Assembly (NCBI RefSeq): GCF_001649575.2
Contig: NC_051453.1
Span: 219,049-283,048, forward strand
Source of the DNA: Kryptolebias marmoratus
Lineage: Eukaryota > Chordata > Actinopteri > Cyprinodontiformes > Rivulidae
DNA: 64,000 nucleotides
Direction of reading: 5' to 3'
The notes under the pieces are model-generated. The model saw only the letters and a program-made list of their open reading frames with translations. It did not search any database and was not told the origin of the DNA. Position 1 is the stretch's first letter. The number at the start of each line of letters is the position of its first letter. Positions 27,216 through 40,900 of this stretch are shown in pieces. The position numbers were made by a program, and so were the translations under genes.

Positions 27216-28492
27216 CAGTTTTTCTGTAACCTTCTTTCTGAGCCATCAGACAGCTCTCGCCTTCGTTTTCTCTGCTCTGTGCTCAGCACACAGTCATACC
27301 AAACTACCTGGTGGCTGTTTGTTCCCTTTAAATAGGCTGAATGTCTGATAAAAAGCCTGAAGGCACCCGAGACACTAATTAAGGTCAAACACTTAGTTAG
27401 AAACATAATGCAAAGATAAATATTCTCTTTAAGGGTACCAACAAGTCTGTTCAGACTGTTTTAGCATGTCTTTGTAAAATGACCTACAACTAATCAGGTT
27501 TTTTTGATTGTTTGCTCTATCAAGGCATGCAGATATGCTGTTTATCACACAGTTGCTTTAAACTGAATCAGTTTTCACGAGAAAGCAATGAATCTGAACA
27601 AAACATCACCAGCTGTTTGAAGTTCAGATGAGTTGATTTTAATTTCCCTGTGCTGGATTTATGTTGACTGCTACAGTTTTATTTTTCCCACACACTCAGG
27701 CTCACAGAGAATCACTCGCAGGTACAGCAGCTGCGAACAGCACATCTGATTATGTTATTGACACCAGGCAGGAAGCACAAGTGGAAACCTGCCTCAGCCA
27801 AGAGGAAAATCCAAGGAGGACAGGCTGCTCCCTCACATCAAATAACATAACTGGTTTATTCTTCCTCTGCTTTACGGAGCGGGAGGAGTAAAACACACAG
27901 TTTAGCACCGCAGATACAGACAAATCCATAAATGTGTTTGTTTAGGAATTAGAATTGTTAATGCAGATCGCTGCTTTGCCAGCCTTAGTTCTGTCTGAGC
28001 ATCTCTGGAGCCCCCCGCGGGTCTGTGCTACAACTAATGATTAGCATTTACATAATGAGCTAAATGTTAGCTGCTGCTTTAAAGAGCTGCTCCTCAGCCA
28101 AAGAGGGCGAGCTGACCTCCACACACACACACAGGCTTTGGAATAAGAGCCTGGGACAATAAAAGTTGCGACAGCATAACGTGGAGGTTTAAACTGGTGA
28201 ATGTCCCGAGGGGAGACCTATTTTTAGCTCCACCTTTTGGTTGGGAAATATTTTATATGAAAGCAGAGGAAGTGTAAACAAAGCTCCAGGAATACTGAAT
28301 TAAAGGCCCAGCGCTCCCTGGAGGAACAAATATCACCCTAAAATATGTCGAGAAATTAAGGAGTTGTGGCCATTTTGGTCCAACTTTGTACTACATAATC
28401 TCATGCAATATTAAGGGTTTATAGCCATATTTGCTTTGAACGTTGAAAATAGCATAATCTCATGTGAGAAGGCGATGTCTCACATGATCTGT

Positions 28493-28590
28493 TAGCAGTT
28501 AGAGTACGTGTTGTGACTGACTGTCAGCTACTACCACCCAAAATCTGAGCTAAATGTCTGTGAAAATCACCAAGTCGACTCAAAGTTAAA
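28493..28590 (+). repeat. MITE-like family A fragment
   Basis: GTTAGAGTACGTGTTGTGAC, TGTCAGCTACTACCACCC and CTAAATGTCTGTGAAAATC match the family core. Confidence 0.6.
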
Positions 28591-29379
28591 GCCAGTTTTA
28601 AGCAAAGATAATTATTTGAACACCTTTATTAGTTGGCAAAAATAAGAAAAGGTTTTTTTTGTTTTTTTCAGTAACTACAAAGTGTTTTTTTTTTACTTCA
28701 TAGTGAAACATTAGCTTCCTGGCTGCAACAGTAAAGTCTGTAACAGGCATTTTGCTCTGGTTCTGTTTAGTTTGCTCCTGTCTGGTTATTAATCATCACA
28801 CCTGCAGAGTGTCAGTTAATCACTCCCTCCTGGTTTTCAGCTGAGGCTTGTTAGGACCTCGCCTCGACATTTCCCTGGTGTGTTTGTGTCATGTTCTCAT
28901 TGTTCTGCAGACATGTTGACTGCTTCATTAAGGCCTTTTTATTGTATTGATATAAACATTTATAGTCATCACCACCTGCTTGCATGAATGCGTTTGGCTC
29001 CTTCAGTTTTTACTGCAAGCTTTAACTGTTTTATTATCATTATACGTTGGTAAATAATGCAAAAGTAGCTAAATGTTCCCAGCTTTTAAATATTGCCCTT
29101 TTTATTTAGTTTTTGTGTTTTTCAACACATCTCACATTGAAGAGCAGTTTTCATCAAATTACTGTAATTTATATCTGATTCTTTTAAATGAACACATTTT
29201 AATTTTTGTTTTATTTTAAATTTGGTTGTATCTTCTGAACCTCGTCGGTTCGTTGGTGTCGCTGATTTCCTGCAGCTGCAGTTCATCAGTTTATTACTCC
29301 TCAAACTATTTAGATGTAGATCTTGTTGTATTTGCCTGTTATTTTTTCATTGTTAGGTGTTTAAACTTTTCTTTTTATC

Positions 29380-29590
29380 TGGCAAGCCATTTATTAGGCA
29401 AGGTATTTGTGTATTTATTCAACGTCCTTGATATTAAGCATCATTTTCGCCCATACTTGCACAACTGCACTGCACTAGTTCAACATTTTTCTGCACCAAT
29501 TTAACTAACTTTCCTCCTAGTAACATTTTTTGCCAACTAGTTAGAGCAGAAACTATTCAAGTCAGCCACACTTTTTGCCACAGTAGTAGT
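29380..29590 (+). repeat. second copy of the ACTAGT-rich dispersed element (truncated)
   Basis: It shares GGCAAGCC, GTGTATTTA, CATCATTTTCGCCCA and CCAACTAGTTAG-type phrases in the same order as 18688-18830, then degrades. It confirms that the element is interspersed. Confidence 0.7.
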
Positions 29591-31984
29591 TCTCCTGAAC
29601 CTGTAAACTCTGCAAACTAACCATGAATTTTAAAAAAATTAGGATGGGTGAACGAAGTCCCCTTTTCCACTGGACTGAAACCTAAAAATAAAATCAGGAA
29701 TGTGTTCAGAAACAGAAAAAGATCCACCTTAAATCTTCAATCTGCTTATCTTTGTTTTATCTTCTCATGAACCATCAGGTTTGTGAACTGCTGAACGTGA
29801 TAAAATCCACTCCTTGCGTGCACAACAAGTTACTTTTACATCCAAATTTGTGATTTTTAAACCTTAATCACTCTTGTTGTTTCAGGATATTATGTAATTT
29901 AAGTCCTGCTTCCAAGTGCAAGACTTTTTTTATAACTTAGGTTAAATTCACACTTCTGAATGCTCTGAAACAAGACATTTAAACCTTTTTTACATGCTAA
30001 AACATCTGTTTGCTGTATGTTGAATTTCTGTGTTCATGCAGGAAACAAAAGGCTTAAAGCTCTCCTCTTGGAAATGTTACAGATCTGAAAATACAGCTCT
30101 GCCTTCTCCACATCAATCTTATTTTTCCTTCCTTGAAATAAAAACATCTTCCTAATCCTGTTTCTCCAAACCCATCTTCCCCTTCTGCAGCAACCCTCCT
30201 CCTCCTTTCCATCAGGATCTGTCTTCTCACATTCAGACAGCCTGCCTGACTGCCTGGAATCCTGGTTCAGATCTGCCTGTCACTTCACATCTTCCTCGTC
30301 TTCGACTTTCCTCCACCTCCCTGCATCTGTCCAACCCTCCTCGTAATCTGGCTGTCTGTCGGCCTTTACCTTGTGTGAGGAGGCCGGTGTCTGGAGATTT
30401 CCTGCTTTTAATTCTTCTGCAGAGGAACAAAACGGAGGAGTTAGAGCAAGAGGCTCTAAATCTAAAGACTGGGGGGCTCTAAATGTAAACAGTGAAACGC
30501 AGAGCAGCTTAAGAGGGCTATAAATAGAGCCGTGGAGCATGAGAGGCAAGCAAGAGAGGGAAACAGAGATGGAGAGAGAAAGCTTTGCTTACGGAATAAA
30601 AATTGCTCCCGACAGTTGAGGATTAGTGCTTCCCTGGAGGATTTTTCACTCCAAAAGCTCAATCTGGGGCGATTGGGAAGTGCACCAGCCTCAGTCATCT
30701 TAATTCAGTTAAACCCTGACCAGCACAGATAGAAAACATGGATATGTGTACGTTCAGCAGGTATGAATGCACGCAATGTGGCAGATGGTGAAGGAACAAA
30801 AATGGAAAAGAAACGTACAGAACATCACAGAGAGCTTCATCGCCTGCAGATTTCTCAGCATCGGACCTGCTGTGTCGGGTCTTTTGGTGCAGATCTGAAC
30901 CTTTGTTGTTGTTAATGTTGATCACCTGAATAAGCCAAACATTTTAATATATAAACGACTAAAATAGCAGAAAGTCTGCAGAAGGGAAATAGTTTGATTG
31001 TTGTATCAGCATTTACAAAAATAAGCTCAATATTTGTTGTTAAAACTGTTCTTGGAGTCCAGTTTTATAGATTCACTCCCTTTACTTCAACAACTTCTCA
31101 TCAAAAAACATTTAGTTTTGAATTTTCTGCTGTCTTCTTGGTGGCCTTCAGTTATATTTCTACCTCAGTACAAATACTTTCAGTTTATTTGTCTTCACTG
31201 ACCACAAATGCAGTAAACATATCAAGGAAAGTATTTCTGGTCGATTTGACAGATGCTAAAGAGTGGCATCTATCACTCTTTGTAAAAACAGAGTCAATCT
31301 ACAGAGTTACTGCAAAGTATTTTGGATAAAGTGACATTAGCCTGGAATTAAACCATGCAAGAAATGTGTTTTGTGCTGGCTGGGTTGTGTTAAAAGCCTC
31401 TGCATTAGCATACTGATGAAAGCATGAAGATTTTAAAACGTAATCAGTAATTTAGGGATGCTGTAATGAAATCAAAATGTTCAATCACCAGCACAACTCT
31501 AACCAAAATGTAGTTACTAATTTGATTAGTGCCTCTGATGAACAGTTGGACTCATCAAGCTGTCACATGCAGGCCAACATGAAGCAGCAAACAAAGTGAA
31601 AAAGCAGCCTAAACTCTGATTAGTTTGGACGTGGATCATGAAGTTCAAATGTAAGCAAAGACAGGAGGACCATCTGTCCTGTTTCAGAAGAGAGCTGTCA
31701 GGAAACCCTGATGGGGCTGCTGAGGACTCAGAGCTCAGGACAGCAGCGAAGCAAATCAACGGAAACACAACGTAGGAAAAGAGCTGCAGAGCTGGGCGAA
31801 CCCACCTGATTACAGAGTGAGAACAGCTGGGAAAATTACCACAGGTGTGAGGAGCTGAGGTTAAAAGGGAGCTGAGGGAAACACAGCTAGAAGGCAGAAA
31901 GGTGCCTGGATGAGAGAATTTATAGTTTCTGCTAACATGTGAGCGCTGAGAGCTGTTAAAGCTAAAGGAAGGAGCTAGGTAAAA

Positions 31985-32115
31985 GTCACAAAGGTGTAGC
32001 CATAATGCTAAAAGAAGCAAAAAGTAGCAGGATGATAGCTAAAAGCTAAAAGTACCTTAAACAATACTTAAGGGTAGCAAAAAGTTAGCTCAAATGCTAA
32101 AGGTAAAAGAGCAGA
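31985..32115 (-). repeat. AGCTA-rich minisatellite-like tract, inverted
   Basis: Repetition of GATAGCTAAAAGCTAAAAGT and AGCAAAAAGTTAGCTC units. Confidence 0.6.
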
Positions 32116-33638
32116 ACTGTAGCCTAAACTTCAGCACCCTTCTGTTTTTGACCTTATGTCAGTTTCCATCCAGATAAAGGAAAAATATTTAAGAAATTAT
32201 TAAAATTAATACCTGTAAACATTGAACCACATTAAATAAATTGGTAAACTGACACTAAGAGGTGTGTTATTCATGAACACAAGCCTGCAGCACTTCCTGC
32301 ACCTCAGCTGTAGTTTTTGCAGACATTTTTATCAGGTTTTTGTCACGATTTGAGTTGAAACTCCTCTTGGTCACCTTTGTCTCTGACAGCCTGGATGAAC
32401 CTGTGTTGTTAGGTGCAGACAGACCCTTTTAGACCAAACCTTCAACTAAAACACTGCAGGCAGAAAGGTTCATTTAATAGCAGCCAGGAAACTCTGTGTG
32501 TACTCAAAACTGCTGATCCAACACCCCCAGAAACACTCTAATAACTGCTATTTCTTGGCGTTGACATTTCAGAGACAAATAACTGTGTATCCAGGAGCGC
32601 AGGCGTGCCTTTATCTTCTAACACCGGCTGAAAGATGTGTAACTAACAGTGCTTCCTTCTGCTGAGGTGCAGCACATTTCAGTTCCCCCAGCAACACATT
32701 AGCACTAACTCCACCACTGTAGAGTCAATAATAATAAAAAACTTTCTGCTCTCGAAGCTCTATCTTAATAAGAAGCACTCTGCTGAGAGCCCTTGTGGGG
32801 GAAATGCTGTGCAAAAAGGAAACATTTATCAGTAAGGAGACAGGTAAGGAAGTATTCTGTTTGTGTAACGTGTAAAAGAATATCTTTGTGTTTTTCTGGT
32901 TAGGCTCGACAGGTTGAATTATCAGCTGGAATCCAACAGATCAGAGCCGTCGGAAACTTCTCCACGGTTTTTCTCAGTTGTTTTAGATCCACTTCTCCAC
33001 CGTAACATGTGGCTCCACTGGTGATAATCTGCTTCAGCCTTCGGTAGCAGTGCATCGAATGATGAAGACAAAATTAGTACAAGAAGCAATTCCACATAAA
33101 CAAAAAGGGAGAGAGAAAACCCAGCCCTTCTCGGAGCTCTACAGCTCAGACAGTTTTTCACAGAAAGCTGGACGTTAGATGACTGAACTGATATTTTGAC
33201 ACCTTTAACTGTTTTTCCACAATGACAGCTTAAGCTTGACAATTATTGAGGATTTTACCACAGAGTATTCAGCTAACATTTGAGCTGTCTAAACATTTCA
33301 AAATTTTTAAACAACAAGCTTTTCCTATTCCCACAAACATTACATTACTTATAAAGTTCATACACGTATTTATATGTAATAACTATATGTATAAACTTTT
33401 AAATAAATATATTTTTGCAGCCAGTGGGTCTCTCACTGCTGTCAGACTTAAGGTTTTATCTCAAAGAGCAGCGTGCACACACCCATAGACTTGCATTTTA
33501 TCTGAACTCAGATTTTTCTCTTCAAAACTCGAAGTAAAGGATCATATCTTTTGCATAACAGAAACATAAAAATGTACCTGCATAATGGCCAGATGCTTCA
33601 GACACTTACAGCTTAGCTTACTTTCTAGTTGGCATTTC

Positions 33639-33664
33639 TGCCTGCCTGCCTGCCTGCCTGCCTT
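33639..33664 (+). repeat. (TGCC)n microsatellite, about 6 units
   Basis: Uninterrupted TGCC tetranucleotide tract. Confidence 0.95.
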
Positions 33665-34399
33665 ATTAAGAGTGCTGGATGATGTATCTTTGCCTCCTTC
33701 TATTCAAATGAATTTTCCATTGACTGCTGCCACTTCAGACTGGTAGGACCCCCTCGGATGGCAGGCTGTCACATCAGTATTCCTAGTTGATGCCAATGAC
33801 CCAATTTCACTCCATAACACGAGTAAACACGCCTGAATTTAAAAGGCCATCGGCTTCTCTTGTCTGTATTGTTGCGTTGCGTGCATTTGAAACGTCTTAT
33901 TGCAAATTAATTACAGCACCAATGCAGTCAGCCTGAATCTCTGAGTAGCTGCTGCGCTGAAGAAACTGAAAGGATCAGTTCTGACTAGAAAAGAAGTCAG
34001 ACAAAAAAAAACAAGTAAAGTTGTTGGACAGTTGAGATTATAATGGTTAAATTCAAGCTGATGGTCTTTAAATGTTTCAAGTTTTAAGATTCAGGCATCA
34101 AATATTTTAGTTTTTTTGTGGTCTTTGTTTATGGAAAGAATAAATAAAGATTAGTTATTTTAAACTCAGGCCTGCAGGTTTGGGACCTCCTGCAATGAAA
34201 GAGATGTATTCAAGGAAACAGTTGAGTGAAGTGTAAAAGGTTCATGCTTTCAGGGATTTTTCCAAAGAACCACTGATTTTAGGGGAAGGTAATGAACTTC
34301 AGGAGGACCAAGAAATAAAACGCAACATTAAAATTCCTCTTCATCGTATTTCAGCATGTTTTGAGTTTATAAATCCATCTATTTGTCCAATTTATGGAG

Positions 34400-34850
34400 G
34401 CAACAAATCCAGGAGGAAAATACAGATATTCCTCTCCCCAACGCTTTCAGTTGCTCCATTTCAAGGCGTTCTTATGCCAGAGAGGATCTATAATCCTTCC
34501 AGTAAGTTCTGAGTCTGCCCCGGGCTTTCTTCTCAAAGGTGTAAGCCTAAAAAACCTGGAGATGAGGCATCCTAACCACCTCAGGACTCCGATCTTGAGT
34601 CGATGATGAAGCTCTCGCCCAGCCACCCAACAGTGGAAGCTCATTTCAGCCACTCGTTTTCTCAGTCCTGATCCGTACTTCGTGACCATTGGTGAGAGTT
34701 GGAACGTCGATGGACCTGTAAGTCGTGAGGCTCCTTCTTCACCGCAACAGGCCGGAGAAACGAGACCCTGAGTCTTCAACCCATCTCCGCTCCGTCCTGC
34801 CTTCACTTGTGAACAAGACTCCCAGATACCTGAAGATCTCCTATTAAGGC
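34400..34850 (+). repeat. LINE-tail-like dispersed repeat, diverged
   Basis: Shares GGAGGCAACAAATCCAGGAG, GAGAGGATCTATAATCC, GAGTCTGCCCCGGGC, TCCTAACCACCTCAGGACTC and TGAACAAGACTCCCAGATAC with the common teleost non-LTR remnant family (see also 53905). The relation to 53905-54070 includes the GGAGGCAACAGGTCCAGGAG start. No coding capacity. Confidence 0.65.
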
Positions 34851-37651
34851 AAAAACTCATCTCAGCTTGGAGGGAGCAGTCGACCTAACCCCAGCCACTT
34901 TACACTTGTTTGCAAGTGTTAATCATCAATTTCACCAAGAAAAAAACACTTCATGGAGGTCTGTAACTGGAGTAAATGATCATAAAACACTAACGGTTCC
35001 AGGTACGTGCTGCGTTATAATATGAAAAGGCATCATAAGAGGCACTGAAAGGGAGCATTTGAACACTGATCTTAGGTCACTGAGGCAGAGATGGAAAGCA
35101 GAGCTGCTCAGAGGGAATAAATTGCAATGAAAGCAAGAATTACAGCCTCCTCTCCAGCCAAGGCCAGACCAAGGCTGCTGTAAATATCTCCATCAGTGTC
35201 AGTGTGACAGCAGCACCAACATCAGTACGGTTACATCCCCCCGACTGCGGACGCCCACGTGTGACCTCTAACAAACGACGGCTTGTTTTTCTGCTTGGCT
35301 TCAAGGATGGACACAGACGGGCTGATGTCCGAGAAGTTGCTCCACTTTATTTCCCACAAATATTTAACGAGGATTTGCTCATGATTATCACCTCGAGCCA
35401 CACGTTTGACTTCCAGTATTTCTGTAGCTGAGGCGATCGTTAAAGGAAGAGACAAAATAAGATGCAGTGTTTATTTTTGACCAAGAACTGGGTTTCAGAA
35501 ATATAAATCGGATTTTTAAAACAAACAATTCCTATTTTTATCAGTTTTCAACATAGCATAAGCAGACATCTTGGGTTACCAAACAGACCAAGCAGAATAA
35601 ATGTAGAGTCAGTGAGTGTACAGATGAATAATTTGTCTCTACTCAAATTTTCATTCAGCCAACAGAAATTCCAATTAGTGAATATTTTCGCTGCAAACTG
35701 GAGCGTCGTATTTTATTCATCCATTTGGCAAACTGTGAAAGTGAAATAAATCCGAGCGTAACCACCCCTGTATCCTCGAACACACCTGCAACTCTCAGAA
35801 CCATGGATTTTTCATTAAAACACAAATAAAGCAGGACGTTCTGCAGAGTCTGGATGCTGTTTACAGTTGTTCTTTGTCAGGATCTCATCTTTGCTCTCTT
35901 ACAAAGTTAAACAATAAATCACTGAGGTGAATCTTTATTTGTAATTTTGAACTTTGCCCACAAAAGGGCGAGTTGACCTCCAATAAAACGATCATTGCAA
36001 GAGAAGAGACGACGTTAAGTGAGCCCCAGAAACAACAGAAACAGCTCAAATTAATGCCTGTTTCAGTCGGTGTTATGGAAAACTTTAGGGTTTTGTTGCA
36101 CTCAGAAGTTTTTACCTAAATGTAGAAACTCAAGACACCGTCTCACATCCATGTTCTTAAAATAATAAATAGGCTGGTTGTTTTCTACAAACAGCTTGCC
36201 AACTCTGAAATTTGAGGCTGCAGCTTCCCTGATATGCAAGTTGCTTTGGATAAAAGTATTTAATAAATGACAAATGCAGTCATGTTATAGACGTAGAAAA
36301 GCCTCCATCTGAAGCCAAACAGCAATAAAAGCTGTTTATTATTATGTGACGTACAAAAACCAACAGTAGAAACTGTTTCTGATGACTCACAGAGGCAAGA
36401 CTTAAAATATTGACTTAAAATGAAAGAATTATTTGATAAAAGCAGAACTCCGAAGGAACAACGTGTTCCAGACTGACCTATATTTTCCTTGCTTTGCTTT
36501 ACTTTTGCGCCTTACTGTCTCTGACAGGCCGAGCTGGGCAGCACATCTCAGATTGGTGTGAAATTGCCGCCTAACAGGCGGGAAATTGGCTCTGTTATTT
36601 TTGGAGCCGAGTCATGGGGGACCATCGGACCATCATCCTCTCTCTAATGAGCAGGTGATGGAGCTGTAGCTCGCGCCGCGCACACGGCAGATGTTAGGAG
36701 ACGAGAGGGAACGTGGCGCTGCGAGAGCAGAAGCATAAGAAGAAATACTGCGAGATAACACGAAGATCAGCAGAAGATTAGTCACGTTTTGATGATGCCT
36801 GCTGGCAGAGCTGCAGTTTGTGGAGGTCTGGAGGGAGGTGTTGTTTGTCACTAACAATCTGACTTCTGTCTGAAAACCCACCCTCCTCAGCAGCAATATC
36901 TGCAACTCTAACACTAGAATTGAATATAAAAACCAGGACATTCTGACAGATATATAGATCTGGTCTTCAAACATCACTGACGATCCACTGTCACATGAAA
37001 ACACTTAAACATAATCTTGTGCCTTCGTTCATCTTCCTACAATTACTTTAGAGCAACGAGCGACACGCTGTCCTTATCATCACCTTAACTTCCAAATGTC
37101 ATTTTCAGCTGAAACCAAACTGTGGATTTTTGGCACCTATCACATTTATGGTCAGAATGATGATTACAGGAAGTATGAACTGTTTTGATGTCAGCATCTG
37201 AAACACTTTATAGACACTGAACACTGGAAAGCTATACTTTAAGACATGGATCATCAACAATATTTGCTAAAAGGCAATCATTTTTCAAAGAGAACAGGAC
37301 TGGAGTCATGACTCCATTGATTAGCTACCCCCCCAATTTATTCTTCATCAGTAGATGAGATTTGCCATGCTCTTGTTTTTCTAATGAACTTAATCAAAAT
37401 TCCACACTTTTTGCTCGTGACAACTGCAGCAGAAAACCTCCATAACCACATGCACTCAGGACTTTGTTTTAAATATACTTCATTTATCATCCAGAAGATG
37501 TAAAAATATTTTTAAAAAACAGAACAAATCCCACAGAAATAACTCCTGTTCACAAAACCGGCCTTAAAAAGGCACAATCGCTGCTTTTACTGAAAAGGCA
37601 TCAACCTGTGCCCCCAGCAGGTGGCTCAACACATCCTTCAGCAGCTCCACG

Positions 37652-37667
37652 CTGCCCCCTACTGGCA
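37652..37667 (+). promoter_or_regulatory. CTCF-like motif 3' of sirt5
   Basis: CTGCCCCCTACTGGCA fits the reverse-complement CTCF core (GCCCCCTNSTGG). It lies about 215 bp beyond the sirt5 stop. Motif match only. Confidence 0.35.
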
Positions 37668-37882
37668 CATCATCAATAATCAATCATGTCTTCACTGTTT
37701 TTCCATCTTTAAGCTTTTAGAAACAGCAGTTTCACTGCAGCAGTGACAGATTTTAAATAAATAAATTCCCTTCTGGTCAAAGCTGTCCGCCTCTCATTCA
37801 TGTTGTCTCAACACCGAACTCGTCATTCGTGGTATTCACATCACCGCAGTCCTGAAGCGTTGAACCGCCCGCCGACGGCCTT

Positions 37883-37955
37883 TCACATTCCTTCGCTCTC
37901 ATGGCGTGCCAGAACGGGAGGTAAGGTGGTCCCGCAGGGTCCGTGGAAGTGGAAC
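37883..37955 (-). CDS. sirt5: sirt5 coding exon 8 (C-terminus)
   Basis: The first base completes Lys, then [23 protein letters not shown] and TGA (37885-37883). Aligns with human [24 protein letters not shown]. Acceptor TTTTTATCTGCAG. This exon overlaps longer chance frames that are not genes. Confidence 0.88.
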
Positions 37956-40900
37956 CTGCAGATAAAAAGGAACGTTGCTCACAGGAAGTCGTCACTGAGA
38001 CGTGAGAACAAGATGACGGCGGTGTGTGCTTGTGTGACAGTAAATAAAACGTGCTTGAAGCGCTCGGTGGCCGGCGTGTTTTCCATGTTGAATTCGGCCA
38101 CGGGGACGCCTCTGGCTGCCACCTGAGGAGCAAACATGGCTGCTGGGTACACGACCGACGAGGTGCCAACCTGCGGGAAAACAAACGGGACGAGAAGGTC
38201 GATCAGTGCGCTCCGTGCCGTCATTCTGACTTTTAGATTTGACCAAATTTAACATGTAAGACGGGAGCGTTCCTTCAAAAAGATAAAAGTGGATGAGTGG
38301 GAGACAACAGAAAAAGTGCTAATAAACTCAGATACTGGCCTAAAAGTAAGTGAAAAGCAGGATAAGCCTAAAGAAAAACATTAAAAGCCCCATAAACTCC
38401 TGATGAATGTCACTAACAAATAATATATTACAATACAGAGCATTGATTGGTACTAAAAAACAAAACTTTATTAGAAATTACTTAAGGTTCAAACAAGCAG
38501 AGAAGCTGCAACGACAACAGCTAATGGGAAAATTAGCAAAACATAGTTAAGAGCTCAAATTAGCCACATTATAGCCAACAGCTAAAATTAGCAAAAATGT
38601 AGCAAAAGGCTTAAATTAGAAAAATAGTGGCTAAAAGGTTAAATTTGCTAAACCATAACCAAAAGCTAAAACAAACAAAACAGTAGTTAAATGCTGACTG
38701 TAGCAAAACACCTAAAATTAGCAAAACTAGCTAAATCATAGCTAAAAGCTACATTAGCAAAACCGAACAGCAGCTAAAAAATGACTAAAAAAGAGCAAGT
38801 ATGTCAAAGGAGATATTTAATGTGTTTCTAAGAGAAATACTTTGGTAAATAAAGTTAAATAATTCAAAAAGTATAAAAGTTACAAATATTAAAAAACAAG
38901 CGTTTGACACATAAATGGGTAAAATTGCCCAAAGCAGAAATGTACAAAAAAGGAAGACAGTTGAAAATGCTGAGTCAGCGTTCGCATGAAGGACATTTGT
39001 CCCCGTCCTCTCCACACAAACGCACCACGAGACACAGGTCGCAGCTGTCCAACACTTGTTCTGCACGGGAGAGGATGTCGGAGTCCAGAGTCTCTCCGAA
39101 CCAAACCACCGCTGGTCTCAGGAGGCCGTTACAGCCCCTCTGTTCACACCTGAAACAGACACACACACAGTTTGTGTCAAACAAACAGCTGAAAAAAAAA
39201 ACCTGAGTGACAGAAGAGCCTGAACGTGTCGTACCGAGGAAGCTGCTCGACGGGAATCTGGGCGTCGTGCGTTTCTGGTTCTGGAGCCCTGAGGAGACAC
39301 TCAGCTGTCACTCAAACATCTGGATTATCTTCACAAGCGTTCAGAGTTTCACAAGAACGGATCAAAGCAGAAGCATAACAAACACACACACAAAAAGGGA
39401 TATTCTCAAATCCACACTCAGCAGAACAAAGACGGCTCTTAATTCTCAATAAAACATCAAAGCCTCTTATTTGTCTCGTCCGTTTAGAACTTTTTTCTCC
39501 TGGAAGGACTGAGGACGCTGAAATGCTTTCAGCTCCTGTAAAAAGAAAACAGTTGGAACGCAAAAGACGCCGACCCAACTGGCAGAACGATCAACCCAGC
39601 TACATTTCAGATCTGCTGTTAGCCACAGCTGCGGTGCCATTTTAAGGGACCGGTTGTCAGCTGCGACAAACGTCCAGTTGAAATGTCAGGTAAAGAGACA
39701 GAATGACATTTGATTGGAGCGGCGTTTAGCTTCCTGACATTTGACTGACGGGAACGGCCCGCTTTCTCTGGCATTTCCCGCTCAAACGACTGCGATCGAT
39801 ATCTCCTCAGGCGTGGGGTGAGGCGCTCACCCTTTGCCCTTCAGGGCGGCACAGATGGGGCTCCTGTGGTCGGCCGCCTCGTGTCCACAAGTCATGCAGC
39901 GCGTCTTAAACAAGCTGCCTGCATTCAAACACAAAAACAAACAAGCCGATGAAGACCTTACAGCCGAAAGTCCGTTAAGTTTCAGTCTTTAAATATTTAT
40001 TTAAACCTTTTTAAAACAACATTATTGGACAAATGACCACAGAAGCTAATCAAGAAGAAAGAATAAGAAGAACTATTTTTGTCTTCTTTTGCTACTTTTA
40101 GCTTTTAACTAGCCTTTGGCTATTTTTAGGTTTTAGCTAGTGCTACTTTTACCTTCTACCCAGCATTCGGCTACTTTCAGCTTTTAGCAAGTCTTTGGCA
40201 GATTTAAATTTGCTACTATTAGCTTCTAGCTACTTGCTACCTTTTAGCCAGCCTTTTGATACTTTTACCTTTTTGCTAACTTTTAGCTAGACATTTGCTA
40301 TTTTAGCCACCATTTTTCTATAATAAGATTTTAGCTCATCTTTATCTTCTTCTAGCTACCGCTTTTAGTAGGTTTTTTTAGCCTTTTGCTATTTTTACTT
40401 TTTAGCTAGTCTTTTGCTACTTTTAGCTTTAAACTACTTTTTTCTTTATGCAGCTTTTAGCTAATATTTTGCTCCTTCTAGCTTCCATTTTTAGTCCTTT
40501 TAGTTGACCTGATGCTTTATTTAACTACTCTTCTAATGTATTTAATCTTTAGCTACTAGAAAACACAGACTTTTCTGAGTTGTTACAGCTAACAGAAGCA
40601 GAACAGCAGCTAAAGGCTGTTTTGTTTTAATAAAACCACCGGGACAGGTAGTTCTCACCGTGGATTTCCAGCAGGTTTTTGGACCCGGCCCGGCGGTGGA
40701 GCTCGTCGATGTTCTGAGTGATGACAGTAACTCGGCGGCCCTGTTTGCCCAGGCGCTCCTCGCACTCGGCCAGGGCCAGGTGAGCTGGGTTGGGATCTTT
40801 AGTGAGCATCACCTCACGACGGTAGTGATAGAACTCCCAAACACGAGACGGGTTTAAGGAGAAGGCCTCCGGCGTGGCCAGGTCCTGAAACACAATGAAG

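Larger units (their letters stand above)
19966..37882. other. intergenic region, no gene recognised (about 18 kb)
   Basis: Between the adcy1 5' end and the sirt5 stop I find no exon with recognisable homology. It contains GT and TGCC microsatellites, AGCTA-rich tracts, repeat B at 23040, repeat C at 26985, the ACTAGT-element copy at 29380, a LINE-tail piece at 34400, and a possible LINE-derived stretch at 22560-22830. 30180-30400 is pyrimidine-rich. The remaining parts are plain AT-rich sequence. The longest chance frames (111 aa at 30994, 164 aa at 31526) show no domain. Distant enhancers or lncRNAs cannot be excluded. Confidence 0.6.

Noticed and set aside
30994..31329. 111-aa open frame on the plus strand
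   Set aside because: AT-rich, no homology recognised, no gene context.
31526..32020. 164-aa open frame on the minus strand with hydrophobic stretches
   Set aside because: No recognisable domain, no splice or promoter context, overlaps repeat-like sequence and a minisatellite edge; probably chance.
37798..38184. 128-aa open frame on the minus strand
   Set aside because: Wrong frame across sirt5 exons 7-8 and the intron; the conserved sirtuin frame is the other one.
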